A stretch of DNA of 8,852 nt, from NCBI GenBank assembly GCA_947460085.1, contig CANHGA010000076.1:1-8852 (forward strand), given 5' to 3'. Below the pieces are notes generated by a model, which was not told the origin of the DNA, did not search any database, and saw only the letters and a list, made by a program, of their open reading frames with translations. The first letter of the stretch is position 1. Every line of letters starts with the position of its first letter. Below, piece after piece: positions 1 to 4,534 of the stretch. The stretch is from Synechococcaceae cyanobacterium (lineage in GTDB: Bacteria; Cyanobacteriota; Cyanobacteriia; PCC-6307; Cyanobiaceae). The position numbers and the translations under genes were made by a program.

Positions 1-90
1 AATTCAGTGCAGTAGAGCTTTCGTGAGCATTACCTACCTCCACCGGCCCTCCGATCGGTTTCACACCAGCAGACCTTGATCCGTCGGAAT

Positions 91-120
91 GGAGGCACTG
101 CTATGTCCCGCCATGCCTGA
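91..120 (+). promoter_or_regulatory. Strong Shine-Dalgarno (GGAGG) with five-codon leader ORF overlapping the methyltransferase start
   Basis: GGAGG at 91-95 lies 7 bases before ATG 103, ideal spacing. That ATG opens only a five-codon frame (MSRHA) ending in TGA at 118-120. The methyltransferase ATG at 113 lies inside this mini-ORF in another frame and is 17 bases from the GGAGG, too far for direct use. The arrangement would suit termination-reinitiation coupling. It could also be chance, with the real start at ATG 89. Seen directly: motif, spacing and frames. Inferred: function. Confidence 0.3.
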
Positions 121-1189
121 TCAGCTCACCAAGCTGGCTTACCAAACGATGCAGCAGGGCAAAAGCCTGCTGGGACTAGCCCATAAGGAAGTGAGCACCC
201 GCCTGATGGGGGTCCTCTCCCCCGATGGGATTCCGAAAACCGTTCCCGTTCCCCCCGAACTCATGGGCCGGCTCAAGACGGCAATGGATGCCCTACAAGA
301 GCGGGACTGGCAGGAAGCGGAACAGGGCCTCTATTCCAGTTCCCTGCTCTTTGACGCGCCCTGGCTCGACTGGGCCACCCGCTATCCCATGGTTTGGCTG
401 GACATGCCAAGCACCTGGGACCGGCGGCGCCAACGCAAGGTGCGCGACCTGCCCGACGACGTCGATGCCGGCGGCTATCCCGACTACTACCTCCAGAATT
501 TCCACCACCAAACCGATGGCTACCTGAGTGACCACTCAGCAGCTCTCTACGACCTCCAGGTGGAAATCCTGTTCAACGGCACGGCGGATCCCATGCGGCG
601 CCGGGTGATCGCCCCCCTGGTTCGGGGATTGCGGACGTTTGCTGAACGTCCTGCTGGCCAAATCAGGGTGTTGGATGTGGCCACCGGCACGGGCCGCACC
701 CTCAGGCAAATCCGAGGGGCCCTGCCCAAAGCCCAACTGGTGGGCCTGGATCTCTCCACTGCCTACCTGCGCCAGGCCAATAAATGGCTGGGCCAACTGC
801 CTGGGGAGCTCCCCCAGCTGGTGCAAGGCAATGGCGAAACCATGCCCTTCGCCGAGGGCAGCTTCCAGGGGGTGTCCTGCGTGTTCCTGATGCACGAGCT
901 CCCAGGAGAAGCGCGTCAGAACGTGATCAATGACTGCTTCCGCATCCTGGAGGCGGGCGGGGTGATCACCCTTGTCGATTCCGTGCAACTAGCCGATTCA
1001 CCCCAATTCAGCACGGTGATGGAAAACTTTCGCCGGGTGTTTCACGAGCCCTATTACCGCGATTACATCAGCGACGACATCGAAGCCAGGTTGAAGGCCG
1101 CCGGCTTTGAAGCCGTGGTGGCTGAATCCCATTTCATGAGCCGGGTCTGGACCGCCCGCAAGCCCCAAAAGTCTGGCGGAAACCCCTAG
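113..1189 (+). CDS. Class I SAM-dependent methyltransferase with cyanobacterial N-terminal extension
   Basis: Predicted soluble methyltransferase of 358 residues. The C-terminal half has the Rossmann-type SAM fold: motif I VLDVATGTG at about residues 186-194, an acidic motif II (GLDLS) near 211-215, a UbiE/Methyltransf_11-like GETMPFAEGSF at 241-251, and the post-motif segment FRILEAGGVI at 276-285. The first 150 or so residues lie outside this fold. They include an aromatic-rich stretch (YPDYYLQNFHHQTDGYLSD) just before the catalytic domain, which I cannot assign to a named domain. The protein is much longer than the quinone methyltransferase MenG/UbiE (about 230 residues), so I do not assign that role; the substrate is unknown. 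Start: ATG 113 is preferred because the protein then begins with an ordinary hydrophilic segment. An in-frame ATG at 89 would add eight residues and neither start has a well-spaced ribosome binding site. The stop TAG shares a CTAG with the convergent gene. Confidence 0.85.
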   Translation: MPDQLTKLAYQTMQQGKSLLGLAHKEVSTRLMGVLSPDGIPKTVPVPPELMGRLKTAMDALQERDWQEAEQGLYSSSLLFDAPWLDWATRYPMVWLDMPSTWDRRRQRKVRDLPDDVDAGGYPDYYLQNFHHQTDGYLSDHSAALYDLQVEILFNGTADPMRRRVIAPLVRGLRTFAERPAGQIRVLDVATGTGRTLRQIRGALPKAQLVGLDLSTAYLRQANKWLGQLPGELPQLVQGNGETMPFAEGSFQGVSCVFLMHELPGEARQNVINDCFRILEAGGVITLVDSVQLADSPQFSTVMENFRRVFHEPYYRDYISDDIEARLKAAGFEAVVAESHFMSRVWTARKPQKSGGNP

Positions 1190-1437
1190 TGATGCAGCCA
1201 CCAGGCGATCAGAAAACCGCCGGTGCCCCAGCGCAGACCCCGCCAAAACAGCCGTTCGGCGTGGTTGGTGGGGGCCAATTCCTTGGGCAAGGGATCGAGT
1301 AGCCGTTGGGTGAGGGCTAGCCGCTGACGCTGGCGCCTATGGCTCACCCCCGTGCTGCGGCTGGCCAGGGAGCCCTGGGTCAGCAGTCCATCCAACAGGT
1401 GGAGAAGCCGCACGGGTTGGCGGACGGGCTGGGCCAT
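1186..1437 (-). CDS. Small hypothetical protein with C-terminal hydrophobic segment
   Basis: Eighty-three residues, no domain recognised. The N-terminus has a helical, leucine-rich stretch (residues 10-20) followed by an Arg/Gln-rich middle (33-45). The C-terminal third contains NHAERLFWRG (58-67) and then a short hydrophobic segment, GTGGFLIAWWL (71-81), that could be membrane-inserted or interfacial. The tryptophan-rich, well-ordered end looks like real coding sequence rather than a shadow frame, and it resembles short picocyanobacterial hypotheticals as I recall them, though I could not check this. The start chosen is ATG 1437; an upstream in-frame ATG at 1482 would overlap the start of the divergent gene. 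No clear ribosome binding site is visible for either start. Its stop shares a CTAG with the methyltransferase stop. Confidence 0.6.
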   Translation of the reverse strand: MAQPVRQPVRLLHLLDGLLTQGSLASRSTGVSHRRQRQRLALTQRLLDPLPKELAPTNHAERLFWRGLRWGTGGFLIAWWLHH

Positions 1438-1464
1438 TGCCACTGAGATCTCGGTACCGCCAGG

Positions 1465-1776
1465 ATGGGACCAAAGCTGCATCGCCGTCTAGTGGTTACC
1501 AAGCGTCAGTGGCCTGATCAAAGCCAAGATCTGGCCGAACAGTTGCAGCGCTCCTTGGCCATTGGCGATCGCGATTGGCACGCCCTTAAAAGTCAACGGC
1601 CCCGCCGGGCCGCCGAGCAACTCGCCGCAGCGCTGGTGCAACTCCTGAGCGGCGACGATCCTGGCCAATCCAGCCCCACGGAAGCCAGGCAGCGGGCCAT
1701 CGACCTGACCGAACACGGCCTGCTGTGGCTCAAGGCTGAACTCAACGATCCCGGCTGCCCCAGCCACGGCCGATAG
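1465..1776 (+). CDS. Small cyanobacterial protein, probably DUF6439 family
   Basis: Soluble protein of 103 residues with no signal peptide or membrane segment. From about residue 16 it has a helix-rich core: SQDLAEQLQRSLAIGDRDWH, then KSQRPRRAAEQLAAALVQLLSG, then a C-terminal helix LTEHGLLWLKAELNDPGCPSH. This pattern fits the short cyanobacterial family DUF6439 as I remember it; the family name is a recollection, not a search result, and no function is known to me. The insert DDPGQSSPTEARQRAI between the last two helices may be variable. ATG 1465 was taken as the start; GTG 1492 is an alternative that trims nine weakly ordered residues, and neither has a clear ribosome binding site. The gene diverges from the 83-residue protein with a 27-base gap, and its last 35 bases overlap the end of the opposing RsbW-like gene. 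Confidence 0.7.
   Translation: MGPKLHRRLVVTKRQWPDQSQDLAEQLQRSLAIGDRDWHALKSQRPRRAAEQLAAALVQLLSGDDPGQSSPTEARQRAIDLTEHGLLWLKAELNDPGCPSHGR
1565..1572. repeat. HIP1 palindrome GCGATCGC
   Basis: One exact copy of the cyanobacterial highly iterated palindrome HIP1, inside the DUF6439-like gene. Several near matches (GCGATCGA and similar) occur elsewhere, but I found no second perfect copy. It agrees with, but does not by itself show, a cyanobacterial source. Confidence 0.5.
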
Positions 1777-2194
1777 CCACGGTTCCCATGCGCCGGCGCG
1801 TGATCGCCAGTTGGACCCGATTGCCCCTGGGGCTCCAGCGGACGTCGTCAAAGCACTGGTGGATCAAAAACAATCCCCGGCCTGCGGTGGCGCCATGGTC
1901 CAAGGGCAGCTGGTCTGGGCGGCGCTGATCTGGGCGGCGCTGAAAAGCAAATCCCGCGCCCTCGTCTTGCACCTGCCAGATCAGCCAGAAGGCACTCTCA
2001 ATTCTGCGCACCCTCAAACATTTGGAGGGGTCAGCCTTGTTGCCATGGCGGACGGCATTGACCAGGGCCTCATGGAGGCCCAATTTCAACTCCGCCTGGA
2101 GTTGGCTGCAGGCCACCGGTTCGAGAAGCAACTCCACCAAGGGAGCCAGCTGGAGGGTGGATGGCGTGATGAAATCTGACCAGCGCAGCACCAA
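1742..2194 (-). CDS. RsbW/SpoIIAB-like anti-sigma regulatory factor (HATPase_c fold)
   Basis: About 150 residues with the GHKL ATPase fold of anti-sigma factor serine kinases. The N-box is HEALVNAVRHGN at residues 41-52 (Glu42, Asn46). The G1 box is DEGAGF at 77-82, and the G2 box is GRGLFLIHQCFDDV at 105-118. These match the RsbW/SpoIIAB type, which phosphorylates an anti-anti-sigma partner and sequesters a sigma factor. No sensor or histidine phosphorylation domain is present, so it is not a sensor kinase. Its real target is unknown, and no RsbV, RsbU or sigma gene lies in the window. TTG 2194 is the outer start; GTG 2191 has better spacing (six bases) from AAGGG. It follows gun4 by 60 bases on the same strand, so co-transcription is likely. 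The region between G1 and G2 carries a 15-bp tandem duplication. The basic C-terminal tail (about 12 residues) overlaps the convergent gene. Confidence 0.85.
   Translation of the reverse strand: MVLRWSDFITPSTLQLAPLVELLLEPVACSQLQAELKLGLHEALVNAVRHGNKADPSKCLRVRRIESAFWLIWQVQDEGAGFAFQRRPDQRRPDQLPLDHGATAGRGLFLIHQCFDDVRWSPRGNRVQLAITRRRMGTVAIGRGWGSRDR
1914..1943. repeat. Perfect 15-bp tandem duplication
   Basis: The unit TCTGGGCGGCGCTGA occurs twice head to tail (1914-1928 and 1929-1943). It lies inside the RsbW-like gene and is in frame, giving QRRPDQRRPDQ at residues 85-95, in the loop between the G1 and G2 boxes where GHKL ATPases have the ATP lid. It adds five residues without disturbing the flanking motifs. 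Confidence 0.9.
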
Positions 2195-2240
2195 CGACCC
2201 TTCGCGCCAGAGATGCTTTGACCCTACCGGGAGGTCGCCA

Positions 2241-2274
2241 GCAGGCGTTGCGCTTCAGCAGGCGTTGCGCTTCA
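2241..2274. repeat. Perfect 17-bp tandem duplication at the gun4 3' end
   Basis: The unit GCAGGCGTTGCGCTTCA occurs twice without a gap (2241-2257 and 2258-2274). Because 17 is not a multiple of three, the two copies are read in different frames on the minus strand. The TGA that begins each minus-strand copy is out of frame in the upstream copy but in frame in the downstream one, where it ends gun4 (2257-2255). Confidence 0.9.
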
Positions 2275-2977
2275 GGAGGCCTCGGTGGTTCAAAAGGGCA
2301 TCCATGAGGCGCACCCCCCGCAGCTGGTTGACCAGGGGCATGTGCCCTTCTGGTGCATCGATCGACCACTGAAAGCTTCCGGGATAGCGCGTCCACTGGC
2401 CGCCTTGCTTCCAGCCCAATTTGGCCCACAAGGCCTCCCAACGGCCATTGCAGCTCCGCAGCAGCCTGGATTGCACCGAAAAACCAAACCGGCCGCGGGA
2501 GAAACACACCCACAGGCGATCGAGGGTTTCCAGGTCGACGGCGCCCATGCGGGGCACCTCGCTGTAATACACGTAGCCCCGCTGGACGGCATCGGCACCG
2601 GCCAATTGCCGCAAGATCGCACTGGTCTGGCGGTCGGCCTCCTCCCAATCCTGCAGAACCAACAGCTGTTGCAGGGGGCCGTAATCCACACCCTGGGAGC
2701 TGGTGGTGGCCAACCAGCCATCCGGGAAACGGGCGAAGAAGGCGTCCCGCTGGGGGCCCCCATCGGCCACAAGCCATTGGATCAACAGACCAGCGGCCCA
2801 GTCATCTCCAGTGGCATCCAAGCCATTGAGATGGTCCGTGATCAGGGGCTGAATCTCAGAGAGCCGCTGCTGGAGTTGGGGGATCAGGCTCCGCCTCTGA
2901 CGCTCGGAAGCCGCCTGAAAACGTTCAAGCAAGGCTTCAGGGGTGGCAGGAGCGGTGACCGGAGGTCCGGAAAGCAT
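2255..2977 (-). CDS. gun4: GUN4 tetrapyrrole-binding regulator of magnesium chelatase
   Basis: Protein of 240 residues. GUN4 binds protoporphyrin IX and Mg-protoporphyrin and stimulates the ChlH subunit of magnesium chelatase, the committed step of chlorophyll synthesis. The C-terminal GUN4 core runs from about residue 97 to 230. It contains VDYGPLQQLLVLQDWEEAD (97-115), DLETLDRLWVCFSRGRFGFSVQ (148-169, the family hallmark) and SIDAPEGHMPLVNQLRG (205-221). The N-terminal 90 residues form the helical extension seen in cyanobacterial GUN4 proteins (GDDWAAGLLIQWL at 57-69). ATG 2977 is the first start and has no Shine-Dalgarno in front. It is divergent from mnmH with 64 bases between starts, and the RsbW-like gene follows. 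The last codons and the stop lie in a 17-bp duplication. With a single copy the frame would continue about 56 codons into the next gene, so the C-terminal end (GLLKRNAC) may be recent. Confidence 0.93.
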   Translation of the reverse strand: MLSGPPVTAPATPEALLERFQAASERQRRSLIPQLQQRLSEIQPLITDHLNGLDATGDDWAAGLLIQWLVADGGPQRDAFFARFPDGWLATTSSQGVDYGPLQQLLVLQDWEEADRQTSAILRQLAGADAVQRGYVYYSEVPRMGAVDLETLDRLWVCFSRGRFGFSVQSRLLRSCNGRWEALWAKLGWKQGGQWTRYPGSFQWSIDAPEGHMPLVNQLRGVRLMDALLNHRGLLKRNAC

Positions 2978-3041
2978 GGAGGGACCGAGCGCGCGCAGGC
3001 CAGGTATGGCCCACTATGTCAGGACAGCCCAAGGGAATGCG
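2978..3041. promoter_or_regulatory. Divergent intergenic region between gun4 and mnmH
   Basis: Only 64 bases separate the two start codons, so promoters for both transcription units should lie here or within the opposing gene ends. I find no convincing pair of -35 and -10 boxes on either strand. The part next to gun4 is GC-rich (CGCGCGC at its centre), and the mnmH side is more AT-balanced. Confidence 0.4.
3031..3036 (+). promoter_or_regulatory. Ribosome binding site that sets the mnmH start
   Basis: AAGGGA lies five bases before ATG 3042. This supports that ATG over the upstream in-frame ATGs at 2943 and 3006. The first of these would overlap the 5' end of gun4, and neither has a comparable site. 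Confidence 0.55.
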
Positions 3042-4121
3042 ATGCAGGCCGAGGGCCAGCGCCTACCAATTGAAGACTTTCTCGAGCTGGGCTCTCCAGT
3101 TGTGGATGTGCGCAGTCCGGGGGAATACCAGCAGGGGCACATCCCTGGTGCCCACAATCTGCCCCTCTTTAGCGACGCTGAACGGGCCGCCGTTGGCACC
3201 ACTTACAAGCAGCAGGGGCGTCAGAGCGCGGTTCAGCTGGGCCTGGAGTTTGTGGGGCCAAAACTGGCATCCATGGCCGCGGCGCTCCAGGCCATCCCAG
3301 CCCCTGGCAGCGATGGCCGCCCAACTGGGACTTGCAGCGGCAAAACGCCCCTGGGCATCCATTGCTGGCGCGGTGGCATGCGCTCGGCCAGCGTCGCCTG
3401 GCTGGCTGGCACCCTCGATCTGCCCGTGGTGCTGCTGGAGGGCGGCTACAAGCGCTTTCGCCACTGGGTGTTGGCCGAGATGGAGAAACCATGGCCCCTG
3501 CTGGTGTTGGGGGGACGCACCGGAACCGGCAAGACCGACTTGCTCTTGGAGCTGCACAGGCGGGGCGCCGCCGTGGTGGACCTCGAAGGGCTCGCCAATC
3601 ACCGGGGCAGCAGTTTTGGCGGCCTGGGGCTGCCTCCCCAACCGAGCAATGAGCACTACGAAAACCTGCTGGCCTTTGCCCTCAGGCAATGCCCTGGCCC
3701 TGGCCCGCTCTGGCTGGAAGCGGAAAGTGCCCAGGTGGGCAGGTGCCGTATCCCGGCTGGTCTATGGGCCCAGATGGGCCAGGCTCCGGCCGTTGAAATC
3801 CAGCGGCCCGTGGAGGAAAGGGTGGAGCGCCTCGTGGCCGTCTACGGCGCCCTGGGCCAGCAACCCCTGCGGGAAGCCACCGAGCGCATCTCCCGTCGCT
3901 TGGGTCCCCAACGCACCGCCCTAGCCCTTGCGGCGATCGACCAGGGCGATTGGGCCGAAGCCTGCCGCCAGATGCTCGATTACTACGACCGCTGCTACGA
4001 CCACGATCTAGGCCGGCGAAGCCAACCGCCGCTCCGCCAGGTCGACCTCACAGGCCTGAATGAGGCGGAAGCTGCTGCCCTGCTTTTGAAGGAAACCAAC
4101 CGGGAAGCCCGACAGCTTTAA
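3042..4121 (+). CDS. mnmH: tRNA 2-selenouridine (or S-geranyl-2-thiouridine) synthase MnmH
   Basis: Protein of 359 residues, the usual length for SelU/YbbB. The family converts 2-thiouridine at wobble position 34 of certain tRNAs to 2-selenouridine using selenophosphate, passing through a geranylated intermediate. The N-terminal rhodanese domain spans about residues 5-145: DVRSPGEYQQGHIPGAHNLP at 22-41 and the active loop CWRGGMRS with catalytic Cys108, equivalent to Cys97 of the E. coli enzyme. The C-terminal part has a P-loop, GGRTGTGKT, at 157-165, followed by the family signature LEGLANHRGSSFG at 181-193. The extra length before the active Cys comes from a Gly/Pro-rich insert with a second cysteine (Cys98). 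Start chosen from the AAGGGA site. It heads a run with psb28 22 bases downstream. Selenouridine formation needs selenophosphate synthetase (selD), which is not in this window. Confidence 0.93.
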   Translation: MQAEGQRLPIEDFLELGSPVVDVRSPGEYQQGHIPGAHNLPLFSDAERAAVGTTYKQQGRQSAVQLGLEFVGPKLASMAAALQAIPAPGSDGRPTGTCSGKTPLGIHCWRGGMRSASVAWLAGTLDLPVVLLEGGYKRFRHWVLAEMEKPWPLLVLGGRTGTGKTDLLLELHRRGAAVVDLEGLANHRGSSFGGLGLPPQPSNEHYENLLAFALRQCPGPGPLWLEAESAQVGRCRIPAGLWAQMGQAPAVEIQRPVEERVERLVAVYGALGQQPLREATERISRRLGPQRTALALAAIDQGDWAEACRQMLDYYDRCYDHDLGRRSQPPLRQVDLTGLNEAEAAALLLKETNREARQL

Positions 4122-4143
4122 GATCCCTTTTTAACCCGTTGCC

Positions 4144-4530
4144 ATGGGCGCCGCCATTCAGTTCTTCCAAGGTGTGGATGAACCGGTTGTGCCTGATATC
4201 CGTATGACCCGTTCGCGGGACGGACGCACCGGCCAGGCGATCTTCATTTTCGAGAAGCCCCAAGCCCTTGCCCCAGAAAGCATGGGCGATATCGGCGGCA
4301 TGTACATGCTGGATGAGGAAGGGCAGATGGTGACCCGCGAGGTCAATGCCCGCTTTGTCAATGGCCAACCGGCGGCATTGGAGGCGACCTACACCTGGAA
4401 AACCACCGCCGATTTTGAGCGGTTCATGCGCTTTGCCCAGCGTTACGCCGACAGCCACGATCTGGGCTTTGCCGGGAAAGAGGGCGACGACAACGTCGAC
4501 AACCAAGGGGAGGAGTTCACCGAGGCCTGA
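4144..4530 (+). CDS. psb28: Photosystem II assembly protein Psb28
   Basis: Soluble protein of 128 residues that associates on the cytoplasmic side with photosystem II assembly intermediates near CP47. Synechocystis mutants have been reported with altered chlorophyll-protein synthesis. Family signatures are AIQFFQGVDEPVVPDIRMTR at residues 4-23, ALAPESMGDIGGMYMLDEEG at 41-60, VTREVNARFVNG at 63-74 and FERFMRFAQRYADSHDLGF at 91-109. There is no transmembrane segment, as expected. The C-terminus after residue 110 is an extra acidic tail (seven Asp/Glu, one Lys in 18 residues), which makes the protein longer than the roughly 112 residues of the Synechocystis form. No obvious Shine-Dalgarno precedes ATG 4144. 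It sits 22 bases after mnmH and 4 bases before the next gene, so it is very likely part of a polycistronic message. Confidence 0.95.
   Translation: MGAAIQFFQGVDEPVVPDIRMTRSRDGRTGQAIFIFEKPQALAPESMGDIGGMYMLDEEGQMVTREVNARFVNGQPAALEATYTWKTTADFERFMRFAQRYADSHDLGFAGKEGDDNVDNQGEEFTEA
4522..4525 (+). promoter_or_regulatory. Ribosome binding site that sets a TTG start for the first AI-2E gene
   Basis: GAGG at 4522-4525, inside the last codons of psb28, lies nine bases before TTG 4535. The choice is also backed by the downstream paralogue, whose N-terminus (MKSRTLLGIVALV) lines up with MKFGHWLGLLALV from this TTG. Confidence 0.5.
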
Positions 4531-4534
4531 TCCC

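Noticed and set aside
2..79. Possible end of an upstream plus-strand gene stopping at TGA 77-79
   Set aside because: Only 25 codons are visible, with two rare AGA codons and no recognisable motif; cannot be supported without sequence to the left.
1489..1851. 120-codon minus-strand frame
   Set aside because: Covers the DUF6439-like gene in antisense and the RsbW-like 3' end in another frame; Ala/Gly-rich shadow.
2070..2777. 235-codon minus-strand open frame overlapping gun4 in another frame
   Set aside because: A high-GC shadow frame (Arg/Pro/Gly-rich). It is only of interest because its end shows how gun4 would read on without the 17-bp duplication.
2943..3041. N-terminal extension of mnmH to ATG 2943
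   Set aside because: It would overlap gun4, lacks a ribosome binding site, and adds sequence with no match to the rhodanese domain; ATG 3042 has a good AAGGGA site.
2285..3073. 262-codon plus-strand open frame opposite gun4
   Set aside because: It is antisense to a clearly identified GUN4 protein, and its translation is low-complexity Gly/Pro/Gln-rich with no domain. It runs through the mnmH upstream region without a ribosome binding site.
3016..3924. 302-codon plus-strand frame inside mnmH
   Set aside because: Trp/Pro/Arg-rich translation in the wrong frame of a gene with intact rhodanese and P-loop motifs.
4346..4534. Extension of the first AI-2E gene upstream into psb28
   Set aside because: The extra 63 residues are out-of-frame psb28 sequence; the paralogue and the GAGG site both favour TTG 4535.
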